From the NCBI GenBank assembly GCA_900550415.1, contig URSO01000021.1, forward strand, positions 1-31,182: a DNA stretch of 31,182 bases, in the 5' to 3' direction. The notes below the pieces were generated by a model. That model was not told the origin of the DNA and did no database searches. It worked only from the letters and a program-made list of their open reading frames with translations. The position numbers and the translations under genes were made by a program. Below are positions 1-7,722 of this stretch, one piece after another. Every line of letters begins with the position of its first letter. Positions within the stretch are counted from its first letter, which is position 1. This DNA is from an uncultured Collinsella sp. (lineage in GTDB: Bacteria; Actinomycetota; Coriobacteriia; Coriobacteriales; Coriobacteriaceae).

Positions 1-11
1 ATGTGTATGTT

Positions 12-50
12 AAAAGCCGCGTGCTCGAAAGAGCGCGCGGCTTTTGTTTT
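12..50 (+). terminator. Rho-independent terminator of an upstream gene outside the window
   Basis: Inverted repeat with outer arms AAAAGCCGCG (12-21) and CGCGGCTTTT (36-45), an inner GCTC/GAGC stem and a GAAA tetraloop, followed by a T-rich tract. It probably ends a rightward gene that lies before the window. Confidence 0.8.
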
Positions 51-129
51 CTTGATGATTCGGGTGTGGCAGACAGATAATGCTAAACACCCAAGGTAGT
101 AGCCTAGTTTGAGCAAAAGGGAGGATAGG

Positions 130-861
130 ATGGCGATCGGAGCGCGCAAGCAACCGCTGTACGATCAGCTGGTCGATATTCTGACCGAAAAGATTGACCA
201 TGAATATCGCGCCGGTGACATGATTCCTTCCGAGCGCGAACTTTCGGAGCGCTATGGTCTCTCGCGCACTACGGTACGCCTGGCTCTGCAGGAACTGGAG
301 CGTTTAGGACTGGTGGTTCGGCAGCACGGTCGCGGTACCTTTGTGACCGACCGTTCGGCAAAGGCAACCAATCTAATGCAGTCCTACAGCTTTACCGAGC
401 AGATGCGCGCGATGGGTCGCGACCCCGAGACCACGATTCTCGATTTTTGCGAGATGGAGGCCGATAAGAATCTGTCCGAGCATATGGGATTACGTATCGG
501 TGATCGCATTTTTAAGCTCAAGCGCCTTCGTTCTGCCGACAACATGCCCATGATGGTCGAGCGTAGCTATCTACCGGTTCGTCAATTTCTGTCCCTAAAG
601 CGACCGCTGCTGGAGCGTAAGCCGCTTTACGATGTGATTGAGCAAGACTTTAAGCAAAAAATACGCGTGGCCGAAGAGGAGTTCTATGCGAGCATAGCCC
701 GTCCCACCGATGCCCACCTTTTGGAAATCGTCGAGGGCTCGCCTGTGCTCGATTTGGTTAGGACTACGTATAACGAGTCAAACGAGGTTGTGGAGTATAC
801 GCTCTCGGTTGCTCGTGCCGATCAGTTTAAATACAAGGTTTACCACCAGCGTAGCGATTAG
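130..861 (+). CDS. GntR-family (HutC subfamily) transcriptional regulator with UTRA domain
   Basis: A 243-residue DNA-binding regulator. The N-terminal winged helix spans about residues 8-75 and carries the GntR signature IPSERELSERYGLSRTTVR followed by ALQELERLGLVVRQHGRGTFV. The remainder (about 90-240) is a UTRA-type effector domain, which in this family binds phosphorylated sugars such as glucosamine-6-phosphate (YvoA/NagR, DasR). ATG at 130 was chosen because AAGGGAGG lies 5 nt upstream; a TTG at 109 would add seven residues without a good ribosome site. It sits just before agaS, and a CTGGT-N4-ACCAG site like those bound by DasR/NagR lies between them. I infer that it controls the amino-sugar genes downstream. 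The exact effector cannot be read from sequence. Confidence 0.9.
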   Translation: MAIGARKQPLYDQLVDILTEKIDHEYRAGDMIPSERELSERYGLSRTTVRLALQELERLGLVVRQHGRGTFVTDRSAKATNLMQSYSFTEQMRAMGRDPETTILDFCEMEADKNLSEHMGLRIGDRIFKLKRLRSADNMPMMVERSYLPVRQFLSLKRPLLERKPLYDVIEQDFKQKIRVAEEEFYASIARPTDAHLLEIVEGSPVLDLVRTTYNESNEVVEYTLSVARADQFKYKVYHQRSD

Positions 862-900
862 TGTCTGCACCGTTTCCATATGATGATTCTTTGTATTTAA

Positions 901-936
901 CTGGTTACTACCAGATAACCAACCGAAGTGTATAAT
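901..936 (+). promoter_or_regulatory. Candidate agaS promoter with dre-like GntR operator
   Basis: CTGGTTACTACCAG (901-914) is a 5-bp inverted repeat with 4-nt centre, resembling the DasR/NagR dre site (TGGTCTAGACCA core). A wider TGGTTA...TAACCA repeat overlaps it. A consensus TATAAT lies at 931-936, 40 bp before the agaS start, so the operator covers the -35 region. Binding by the adjacent GntR protein is inferred. Confidence 0.65.
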
Positions 937-975
937 TGCACGTCAGAGGATTACTTCTAGAGAGAGGTATTAGAA

Positions 976-2142
976 ATGTTCGAGAAGAGTGTCGAGGAGC
1001 TCACCGAGCTCGGCGCCCAGATCACCACGGCCGAGATTGCTCAGCAGCCCGAGCTTTGGCGTGATACGCTCAACATCTATCGCGAGAACAAGGAGGCCAT
1101 CGAGGCCTTCCTGGCCGAGGCTCGCGCTATGGGCGAGGGCCGTCTGTCCGTTGTCTTCACCGGTGCCGGTACGTCCGACTACGTTGGCGATACCTGCGCC
1201 CCGTACCTGCGTCACGCTGGCAACACTGATCTCTACGACTTTAAGCCCATCGCCACGACCGACATCGTGAGCGCTCCGCGCGACTTCCTGCGCGCCGAGG
1301 ATTCCACGCTCGTGGTTTCCTTTGCCCGCTCTGGCAACAGCCCCGAGAGCCTTGCTGCCGTTGCCGTTGCCAAGGAGCTCGTCCACAACGTCAAGTTCCT
1401 CAACATCACCTGCGCTCCCGAGGGCAAGCTCGCCGTCGAGTCTGCCGATGATCCCAACGCGCTGACGCTGCTCATTCCGCGCGCCAACGACAAGGGCTTC
1501 GCCATGACCGGTTCTTATTCCTGCATGACCCTGCTCTCCACCCTTATTTTCGACACTGCCTCTGACGAGCAGAAGGCCGAGTGGGTTGAGACCATCGCCA
1601 AGATGGGCGAGGAGGTCATCTCCCGTGAGCCCGAGATCGCCGATTACCTGGCTGGCGACTTCAACCGCGTGACCTACTTGGGTTCTGGCTCCTTCGGTGG
1701 CCTTGCCCAGGAGAGCCAGCTCAAGATCCTCGAGCTCGCTCACGGTCTGGTCGCTACTTCCTACGACACCTCCATGGGCTATCGTCACGGACCTAAGTCC
1801 TTCGTCGACGATAAGACGCTCGTCTTCGTGTTCGTCAACAACGACGCCTACACCCGTCAGTACGACATCGACATCCTCAACGAGATCGGTGGCGACGAGA
1901 TCGCTCAGCACACCGTTGCCGTTCAGCAGGAAGGTGCCACCGTCTATGAGGGTGAGTCCTTCACCTTTAAGGGCTACGAGGCACTTCCCGAGGGCTACCT
2001 TGCTCTGCCGTTCGTGATGTTTGCTCAGGCTATCAGCCTGCTCAACTCCGTGCGCGTGGGCAACACGCCCGATACGCCGAGCCCCACCGGTACGGTCAAC
2101 CGCGTGGTTAAGGGCGTGACGATTCACCCCTTCACCGCTTAA
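976..2142 (+). CDS. agaS: AgaS-type SIS-domain sugar isomerase (galactosamine-6-phosphate deaminase/isomerase)
   Basis: A 388-residue cytoplasmic enzyme with two SIS (sugar isomerase) domains. Visible marks are VVFTGAGTSDYVGD and SFARSGNSPES in the first SIS domain, TYLGSGSFGGLAQESQLK and GYRHGPKSF in the second, and the AgaS-like tail PDTPSPTGTVNRVVKGV. The length matches AgaS (about 385). In known aga pathways AgaS converts galactosamine-6-phosphate to tagatose-6-phosphate plus ammonia. GAGAGG lies before the ATG. It is followed by a strong terminator and then nagA, the expected preceding step (deacetylation), while lacC for the next step lies 3 kb downstream. Regulation by the adjacent GntR protein is inferred from the operator at 901-914. 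Confidence 0.92.
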   Translation: MFEKSVEELTELGAQITTAEIAQQPELWRDTLNIYRENKEAIEAFLAEARAMGEGRLSVVFTGAGTSDYVGDTCAPYLRHAGNTDLYDFKPIATTDIVSAPRDFLRAEDSTLVVSFARSGNSPESLAAVAVAKELVHNVKFLNITCAPEGKLAVESADDPNALTLLIPRANDKGFAMTGSYSCMTLLSTLIFDTASDEQKAEWVETIAKMGEEVISREPEIADYLAGDFNRVTYLGSGSFGGLAQESQLKILELAHGLVATSYDTSMGYRHGPKSFVDDKTLVFVFVNNDAYTRQYDIDILNEIGGDEIAQHTVAVQQEGATVYEGESFTFKGYEALPEGYLALPFVMFAQAISLLNSVRVGNTPDTPSPTGTVNRVVKGVTIHPFTA

Positions 2143-2160
2143 TCGCGTCCCCCTGTAAGG

Positions 2161-2202
2161 GCGCCCGTCCGCTCATAACGGCGGGCGGGCGCTTTTTGTT
2201 TT
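2161..2202 (+). terminator. Rho-independent terminator after agaS
   Basis: GC-rich hairpin (GCGCCCG...CGGGCGC, 2161-2192) followed by TTTTTGTTTT. It lies 18 bp after the agaS stop and separates agaS from nagA. Confidence 0.85.
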
Positions 2203-2259
2203 ACGTGAGCTGGGTATAAGCATCACCACAGTCAACTGCTTTAGAAGCAAGGAGTGCAT

Positions 2260-3429
2260 ATGAGCACGTACGCAATTAAGGCTGACAAGTTCTTCTTGCC
2301 GGCAGGCCCGCAACTGGGCGGCTATCTTATGGTCGAGGACGGCGTCTTTGGCGCCTGGCAGGCCGACGAGCCCTCTTGCGAGATTAAGGACTACACGGGA
2401 TCGTGGATCGCACCGGGTATGGTCGATACTCACATCCATGGCTTCTACAACCACTCAACTACCGATAACGATCCCGAGGGCATCGATATCAGCTCGACCG
2501 AGCTCGCCCGTCGCGGTACCACCAGCTGGCTGCCCACGACGTTCACCGATGGCGTCGAGCAGATCAAGGACGCCTGCGCCGCCATTGCCCAGGCGGACGA
2601 GGGCCGCGGCCCCGACTTCTGCGGTGCTCGCATTCAGGGCATCTACCTGGAGGGCCCCTTCTTTACCATGAAGCACGTGGGCGCGCAGAACCCCGCTTAC
2701 CTGATCGATCCCTCCGAGGAGGTCTTCGACCAGTGGCAGGAGGCTGCTGGCGGACGTATCGTCAAGAGCGCTATGGCCGCTGAGCGCGATGGCGCTGCCA
2801 CCTATGCTGCCGCCCTCAACGCGAAGGGCGTCGTGACCAGCATCGGTCACTCCGACGCCACCTACGATGAGTGCATCGCCGCCATCAACGCCGGTGCCAG
2901 CTGCTTTACGCATACCTATAACGGCCAGCGCGGGCTGCATCACCGTGAGCCCGGTGTCGTGGGTGCTGCCATGTCCACGCCCGAGACCTACGCTGAGATC
3001 ATCTGTGACGGCAAGCACGTAAACCCTGCCGCCATCAAGGCGCTGCTGCAGGCAAAGGGCTGGCAGCACACGGTACTCATCACCGACTGCCTGGGCTGCG
3101 GCGGCATGCCCGAGGGCAGCTACACCAGTGGCGGCATGGACGTCATCATGAAGGACAACCTGTGCTGGCTCGCCGACGGCAAGAGCATTGCCGGCTCGGT
3201 GCTCACGCTTGCCCAGGGTGTCAAGAACATCGTCGACTGGGGCATCGCCAGCGCCGATATCGCCATTCGCATGGCAACCGAGGTGCCGGCTCGCTCTGCG
3301 CACATCGAGGATAAGTGCGGCAGCATCATGCCGGGTCGCGACGCCGACTTTGTCGTGTTCGACCACGAGCTCACCCTCGTCGAGACGTATGTTGGCGGCC
3401 AGAGCGTCGGCAACGCCTTTACCGAGTAA
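2260..3429 (+). CDS. nagA: N-acetylglucosamine/galactosamine-6-phosphate deacetylase (NagA/AgaA family)
   Basis: A 389-residue amidohydrolase that removes acetate from an N-acetyl-hexosamine-6-phosphate. Family motifs appear in order: metal site GMVDTHIHG, IYLEGPFF with the metal-binding Glu, GHSDATY, FTHTYNGQRGLHHREPG, CDGKHVNP, and LITDCLGCGG with the catalytic Asp. ATG 2260 is set by CAAGGAG six bases upstream; an in-frame GTG at 2254 is possible but overlaps that site. Next to agaS, GalNAc-6-phosphate is the likelier substrate (AgaA), but motifs alone do not separate it from NagA. A diverged copy of its last 43 codons lies at 6155-6286. Confidence 0.93.
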   Translation: MSTYAIKADKFFLPAGPQLGGYLMVEDGVFGAWQADEPSCEIKDYTGSWIAPGMVDTHIHGFYNHSTTDNDPEGIDISSTELARRGTTSWLPTTFTDGVEQIKDACAAIAQADEGRGPDFCGARIQGIYLEGPFFTMKHVGAQNPAYLIDPSEEVFDQWQEAAGGRIVKSAMAAERDGAATYAAALNAKGVVTSIGHSDATYDECIAAINAGASCFTHTYNGQRGLHHREPGVVGAAMSTPETYAEIICDGKHVNPAAIKALLQAKGWQHTVLITDCLGCGGMPEGSYTSGGMDVIMKDNLCWLADGKSIAGSVLTLAQGVKNIVDWGIASADIAIRMATEVPARSAHIEDKCGSIMPGRDADFVVFDHELTLVETYVGGQSVGNAFTE

Positions 3430-3436
3430 CGATAGA

Positions 3437-3473
3437 AAAAGACGGCGGGCCCGAATCTGCTCGGACCCGCCGT
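3437..3473 (-). terminator. Terminator between convergent nagA and flavodoxin gene
   Basis: Inverted repeat ACGGCGGG...CCCGCCGT (3442-3473). The T-run is on the minus strand (AAAAA at 3436-3440), so it mainly ends the leftward flavodoxin gene and may also stop read-through from nagA. Confidence 0.75.
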
Positions 3474-3504
3474 ATGGGTTAAACGCTCAAAAGCACCTTC
3501 ACTG

Positions 3505-4089
3505 TTACAGCTTGTTAGCAATCTTCTTTGCCGTGCGCTTAACGCCGGCCACCAGGCCTCCTGCAGGATGCTCCTTTTCGTATGCTAGACGCTTCTCGCG
3601 CTTGGCGTACTCTTCGACGATGATATCGCCGTACTCATCTTCGATTTTGTCGAAGAAATCGACGGCTCCCTTAATCTCTTCGGCAGTTGGGTGTCCCTTC
3701 TGGACGCCGCCGGCGAGCTTGAACGGCCCCCACGTATCAAAGCCGGGGCAGCCGTAGACACCCATAAAGATGGCCTGCCTCATGCGGCAGATGCCATCGA
3801 TATCCTTGCCGTACCACTTGTTTTTGCCACCATAGGTCATAAGGCCAAATACCTTATCCTGCGGCTGCAGCACGTTCGTGAGCACACGTGCCATGTCCTT
3901 GTCGATCTCGGAGTAATAGATGCCCGTGGCGACACCGATCAGATGGTATTCGTGCAGGTCGGGGTACTCGTTTTTACCGAGTGACTTCACGTCGAGGGTA
4001 TCGATTTCGGGGTGCGCCTCGACGATGGCGTCCACGAGCTTTTTCGTATTGCCGTGGTGGCGTGAGGCATAAAGGATGATGGTTCGCAT
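3505..4089 (-). CDS. Flavodoxin-like protein
   Basis: A 194-residue protein that begins with the flavodoxin fold. The first strand ends in YASRHHGNTKKLVDAI, an FMN-phosphate loop of the T/S-x-x-G-N-T type, and GLMTYGGKNKWYG is consistent with a second flavin-contacting loop. ATG 4089 was chosen because the fold starts directly there (MRTIILYAS) with AAAGG upstream; longer in-frame starts add an unrelated leader. The C-terminal 30 residues are basic and helical, beyond a standard short flavodoxin. It lies alone on the minus strand among rightward sugar genes, so a role in sugar breakdown is not evident. The electron partner is unknown. Confidence 0.8.
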   Translation of the reverse strand: MRTIILYASRHHGNTKKLVDAIVEAHPEIDTLDVKSLGKNEYPDLHEYHLIGVATGIYYSEIDKDMARVLTNVLQPQDKVFGLMTYGGKNKWYGKDIDGICRMRQAIFMGVYGCPGFDTWGPFKLAGGVQKGHPTAEEIKGAVDFFDKIEDEYGDIIVEEYAKREKRLAYEKEHPAGGLVAGVKRTAKKIANKL

Positions 4090-4244
4090 AAGAAGGCCTT
4101 TCAGCTGTAATTGCATCAATGTCTGTATGGTACCCCGTTGTATGGTCGGGATACCGGACACATCGACGAGCGCGCGGGTTTGTCCTTTGACTAGGATTGA
4201 GGCGGGCGCTTGCATGAAAAAGCAGTTGTCCGAAAGGATGGATA

Positions 4245-5126
4245 ATGGAATACGCTCTTTCCAACGATTCGATTTCTATCAAGGTTTCCACGGCCGGCGG
4301 CTCGTTTACCTCGATTGAGGCTGACGGTCGTGAGTATTTGTGGCAGGGTGATCCCGCGGTGTGGTCCGGTCAGGCGCCGGTCTGCTTTCCGATTTGCGGA
4401 GGCTTGCGCGACAACAATGCCATGACGTTTGCCGGGCATCATGTGAAGCTCGCTCGCCACGGGTTTGCGCGCAAACAGGAGTGGAAGCTGCTGAGCCAGA
4501 GTGAGAACGAGCTGGCGATGTGCCTGGCTTCGGAGGATAACGCCGCGTTGCTGAGCGATTATCCGTATCCGTTTAAGCTTGTCGCCCGCTATACGCTCGA
4601 GGACGCCGCCGTGCGTGTCTCCTATGAGGTGACCAATGAAGGCACCGAGGACATGCCGTTCTTTATCGGTGGACATCCCGGCTTTAGGTGCCCGCTCGAT
4701 GAGGGCGAGGTCTATACGGACTACGAGCTGCGCTTTGAGAAGGACGAGGCTGCGGAGCTCTGCACCGCCGTTCCATCGACTGGCTTGATTGATGTGGCAA
4801 ACCGCTCCAAGAACCCCATGGTGGGGAAGACGTTGCCCCTGTCGCACGAGCTCTTCGATTTTGCGGAGACCATCTTTGACGTACTCGAGAGTCGTCAGGT
4901 CACGATTTCCAAAAAGGGCGAGGACAAGGGCGTTCGCCTGAGCTTCGAGGGCTTTCCGTACCTCATCGTGTGGAGTAAGCCCGAGGGCGATTTTGTGGCA
5001 GTTGAGCCCTGGGGCGGCCTTTCGACCTGCTCCGATGAGGATGACGTGCTTGAGCATAAGCGCGGCTGCCTTGTCGCCAAGCCCAAGGAGACCGTCGTTC
5101 GCTCGTTCACGATTGAAATTCTGTAA
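4245..5126 (+). CDS. lacX: Aldose 1-epimerase family protein, LacX-like
   Basis: A 293-residue beta-sandwich epimerase-like protein. YLWQGDPAVWSGQAPVCFPICGGLR, the RHGFARKQEW segment and FFIGGHPGFRCPL are typical of the LacX branch, encoded at the end of lactococcal lac operons. It differs from the true galactose mutarotase at 8519-9571, which keeps the NHTYFNLAG motif. AAAGGA lies before ATG 4245. The same strand and a 59-bp gap to lacC suggest one transcript. LacX proteins are thought to interconvert anomers of a sugar or sugar phosphate; the substrate here is unknown. Confidence 0.82.
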   Translation: MEYALSNDSISIKVSTAGGSFTSIEADGREYLWQGDPAVWSGQAPVCFPICGGLRDNNAMTFAGHHVKLARHGFARKQEWKLLSQSENELAMCLASEDNAALLSDYPYPFKLVARYTLEDAAVRVSYEVTNEGTEDMPFFIGGHPGFRCPLDEGEVYTDYELRFEKDEAAELCTAVPSTGLIDVANRSKNPMVGKTLPLSHELFDFAETIFDVLESRQVTISKKGEDKGVRLSFEGFPYLIVWSKPEGDFVAVEPWGGLSTCSDEDDVLEHKRGCLVAKPKETVVRSFTIEIL

Positions 5127-5185
5127 TTCCGTTTTGTCGACTCGTATCGCGAGGCACTAGGAGCCTGCGAGATAAGGAGCTAAAA

Positions 5186-6121
5186 ATGATCCTCACCGTT
5201 ACGATGAACCCGTCTGTCGATACGCGCTATCAGCTCGATGAGCTCGTTATCGATGACGTCAACCGTGTGACGCCCGAAAAGACCGCCGGCGGCAAGGGCC
5301 TCAACGTGGCCCGTGTGCTGGGTCAGCTGGGCGACGACGTCGTGGCAACCGGTCTGCTCGGCGGCCACATGGGCGCTTACATGGCCGAGCTCATGGACGC
5401 CAACGGTATTAACAACGACTTTGTGCCCATCAAGGGCGAGACCCGCATCTGCCTCAATATCCTTCATGCCGGCAACCAGACCGAGCTGCTCGAGAGCGGT
5501 CCGACAATTGCCCCCGAGGAGCTCGATGCCTTTACCGCCAAGTTTACCGAGCTTGCGAGCAAGGCCGACGTCGTCACCATCTCGGGTTCGCTGCCCCGCG
5601 GTGTCGAGGCAGACTACTATGCCAAGATCACGGGCATTGCCGAGAACGCCGGTGCCAAGGTGTTGCTCGATACCTCGGGTGCTTCGCTCGAGGCCGCCCT
5701 TAAGTCCGAAATTAAGCCCGAGCTGGTCAAGCCTAACCTGACCGAGATCAACGGCCTTTTGGGTACGAGCTTTACCACCGACGATGTGGACGAGCTCCGC
5801 GCCGCGCTCGCCTCTGATGCCCGCTTCTCCGATATCCCCTGGGTCGTCGTGTCCATGGGCGCTGCCGGCTCCGTTGGCTTCCACAATGGCCGTGCGTTCC
5901 GCGCAAAGACGCCCGATATCCCTGCCGTTAACGCCACGGGCTCTGGTGACTCCACTATCGCTGGCTTCGCGCATGCCATTGCTGCTGGCGCGGACGACGA
6001 GACGGTGCTGCGCACCGCCAACACCTGCGGCAAGCTCAATGCCATGGATCCCATGACCGGCCATCTGGTCATGGACCGTTGGGACGAGGTCTACAACGGC
6101 GTTGTCGTGACCGAGCTGTAA
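5186..6121 (+). CDS. lacC: Tagatose-6-phosphate kinase (PfkB family, LacC)
   Basis: A 311-residue PfkB/ribokinase-family kinase. The N-terminus MILTVTMNPSVDTRYQLDEL and the TAGGKGLNVARVLGQLG loop are characteristic of the LacC/FruK group. The catalytic signature NATGSGDSTIAGF is present, with Asp about residue 255 as catalytic base. LacC phosphorylates tagatose-6-phosphate to tagatose-1,6-bisphosphate. AAGGAG lies 7 nt before the ATG. 1-Phosphofructokinase is the main alternative; the LacX neighbour and the LacAB/AgaS enzymes in the same window favour tagatose-6-phosphate. It lies in the amino-sugar cluster rather than beside lacA/lacB, so it may serve both GalNAc and lactose breakdown. Confidence 0.85.
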   Translation: MILTVTMNPSVDTRYQLDELVIDDVNRVTPEKTAGGKGLNVARVLGQLGDDVVATGLLGGHMGAYMAELMDANGINNDFVPIKGETRICLNILHAGNQTELLESGPTIAPEELDAFTAKFTELASKADVVTISGSLPRGVEADYYAKITGIAENAGAKVLLDTSGASLEAALKSEIKPELVKPNLTEINGLLGTSFTTDDVDELRAALASDARFSDIPWVVVSMGAAGSVGFHNGRAFRAKTPDIPAVNATGSGDSTIAGFAHAIAAGADDETVLRTANTCGKLNAMDPMTGHLVMDRWDEVYNGVVVTEL

Positions 6122-6154
6122 AAGCCTGGGCGTCGGCCCCGGCATTGCTTGCTA

Positions 6155-6286
6155 GCTCATGTCGACGACAAGTGCGGTAGCATTATGCTGGGGCGCGACG
6201 CCGAGTTTGTCGTGTTCAATCCCGACCTTACCCTGGTCGAGGCGTATGTGGGTGGCAACAGCGTCGGTAACGCGTTTGCCGAGTAG
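6155..6286 (+). pseudogene. C-terminal remnant of a second nagA-type deacetylase
   Basis: These 43 codons plus stop align without gaps to the end of the intact nagA (3298-3429); 33 of 43 residues are identical by eye. The shared core reads DKCGSIM-GRDA-FVVF...LTLVE-YVGG-SVGNAF. No other NagA part (metal or catalytic motifs) is present, and similarity stops abruptly about 33 bp after the lacC stop. With about 23% divergence it is an old paralog remnant rather than a fresh duplicate. It probably marks a recombination point where lacX-lacC or another segment replaced the body of a nagA copy that stood before the YhcH gene. Confidence 0.85.
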
Positions 6287-6318
6287 CCGCCAAAGAAGCG
6301 ATCCGAGAGGGGATTTAG

Positions 6319-6792
6319 ATGATTTACGGTGCATTGGGCGATATCGAGGAGTACCGCGGAATGCTCAAGGGCCTCGACGTGCTGATCGACTGGCTCGAGG
6401 AGAACGACCCGGCAGAGCTCGAGGTCGGCAGCCATCCGATTCTGGGCGACAAGGTCTATGCGAACGTCATGGCTCCCACGACGCGTCCCGAGGCCGAGGC
6501 TCACTATGAGACGCATCAGCGCTATCACGACCTGCAGATCGACGTTGAGGGTCGCGAGGCCTTTAAGGTCGCCACGGGCAGCCTGACGCTGGTTCAGGAG
6601 TTTGACGAGAAGGACGACTACGATCTGGTCGATTCCGACGCTTCGATCGCCGGCGATCTTGCCGACGACAAGTTTGCGCTGTTCGTTGCCGGCGAGCCTC
6701 ACATGCCCACGCTCGAGTTCCCGGGCGATGGCGCACAGCCGGTCAAGAAGATCTGCTTTAAGCTGCTTGCAGATGCTTACTGGGAGGAGTAG
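6319..6792 (+). CDS. YhcH/YjgK/YiaL family protein
   Basis: A 157-residue cupin-like protein of the YhcH/YjgK/YiaL (DUF386) family. Marks are the YETHQRYHDLQIDVEGREAF segment (conserved E-x-H-x-x-Y-x-D-x-Q, metal ligands) and LFVAGEPHMPTLEF with a further His. Family members are small intracellular proteins linked to sialic acid, GalNAc or other sugar catabolism; some are proposed to act as anomerases (NanQ). GAGAGGGG lies before ATG 6319. It follows the nagA remnant by 32 bp, so its original operon partner may have been that lost deacetylase. Confidence 0.85.
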   Translation: MIYGALGDIEEYRGMLKGLDVLIDWLEENDPAELEVGSHPILGDKVYANVMAPTTRPEAEAHYETHQRYHDLQIDVEGREAFKVATGSLTLVQEFDEKDDYDLVDSDASIAGDLADDKFALFVAGEPHMPTLEFPGDGAQPVKKICFKLLADAYWEE

Positions 6793-6821
6793 CGAGCCGC
6801 TCGGCTGAGCTGTTCGTCTGA

Positions 6822-6851
6822 TGGCGTGATTCCCCTAGGGGAATCACGCCA
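6822..6851. repeat. Perfect 30-bp palindrome centred on CCTAGG
   Basis: A perfect 30-bp inverted repeat with no spacer whose central half reads GATTCCCCTAGGGGAATC. The core is repeated nearly exactly in the terminator hairpin that starts 3 bp later. It could be an operator or part of a double hairpin ending the YhcH transcript. Confidence 0.75.
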
Positions 6852-6854
6852 CGA

Positions 6855-6911
6855 CCCCGCCAAGCGTGTTTTCCCTAGGGGAATCACGTTTGGCGGGGTT
6901 TTCGGTTTTTG
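6855..6911 (+). terminator. Long-hairpin terminator after the YhcH gene
   Basis: A 44-bp inverted repeat (6855-6898; 19 of 22 pairs match) whose outer arms are CCCCGCCAA/TTTGGCGGGG and whose centre is again CCCTAGGG, followed by TTTTCGGTTTTT. It reuses the core of the adjacent 30-bp palindrome. Confidence 0.8.
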
Positions 6912-6927
6912 AATAGGGAAGCCTCAT

Positions 6928-7499
6928 TTATTTGCGAAGAACATCGGCTAGCCGCAGGATTGAAATCATCGACCGATAAGTGAGTTCCACTTTTTCGCCC
7001 GCAAGCAGTCGTTTCGAGCCAATCTCATCTAGCCCCACAAGCCGAGAAAACAGCGGGCCGCTCATCGTGCCCTCGTCAATTGATTCCCTTATGGTCTTCA
7101 AAACGTCCGTATCATGAAGCGATGCCGAGCTGTAGGGGGCAACACGAGCGGAACTCTCAATTAACGACGAGACAAAAGGATGGAGATGCTTTGGACATAG
7201 TCCATCAAACACCACATCCCCATTGTCGTTCGAGCCGACCAGGCGCCAAGTATAGTGATCGACCCAGTCATCTCCGTCATATATGGCGTCCATGAGCAAC
7301 TTCCCGTCTAGAGAGAGAAACCTATTTGGACATCGGGGCGCAAGACCGCAATCCATATCGGGCCTGCAGCAGCTCCAACCCAACGCACCACATAGGTTCC
7401 CTTTCGTACATGTGTATCAATCTGCCCCGAAATGCCGGTGAATGCAATTCCAGACCCGTTTGTCGGATAGCAATCGACGTATTTTTGTTTTCCGCTCAC
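6928..7499 (-). pseudogene. Frameshifted gene of unknown function
   Basis: Two overlapping minus-strand frames read as one protein if one GA unit is removed from the (GA)4 run at 7311-7318. The upstream frame (from about GTG 7499, ending at a TAG at 7308-7310) would then join ...VQIGFSL directly to DGKLLMDAIYDG and continue to the stop at 6928. No good start or ribosome site is visible; the reading frame stays open upstream of 7499 to a stop near 7550, so the 5' end may also be damaged. The last 40 residues (LFSRLVGLDEIGSKRLLAGE, then a helix) resemble a helix-turn-helix, weakly. Base composition is visibly less GC-rich than the neighbours, suggesting acquired DNA. I do not recognise the family. 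Confidence 0.5.
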
Positions 7500-7687
7500 A
7501 ACCTTGTATAGATATATCGTTCCAGCAAAAGAGAAGGTATCGTGGCTATTTTAAATCTATATGGCCAATTCGAGCCCTCACCATGGCAATTGTTGCAGCT
7601 GGGTTTCTTTTCATTATAATTTCACTTTGGTAAATCCCCGCCCCCTAAGCATTAAATCCGAAGTCCACCGAGTGGCCGAATCGGCGA

Positions 7688-7711
7688 CAAAAAAGCCGCC
7701 CGAAGGCGGCT
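7688..7711 (-). terminator. Terminator of the tRNA-Thr gene
   Basis: Minus-strand hairpin AGCCGCC-TTCG-GGCGGCT (7694-7711) followed by six T (7693-7688), 11 bp past the tRNA 3' end. Confidence 0.88.
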
Positions 7712-7722
7712 ATCTTGTGCAA

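Noticed and set aside
970..2127. Long open frames opposite agaS, nagA, lacC, lacE and lacG genes (up to about 590 codons)
   Set aside because: They mirror real genes with strong family motifs, have repetitive Gly/Val/Ala/Glu/Asp-rich composition and no ribosome sites. They result from the GC-rich codon bias of the true genes.
5186..6121. Calling this kinase 1-phosphofructokinase (FruK)
   Set aside because: The family motifs fit both, but lacX, agaS, nagA and lacA/lacB in the window and the LacC-like N-terminus favour tagatose-6-phosphate kinase.
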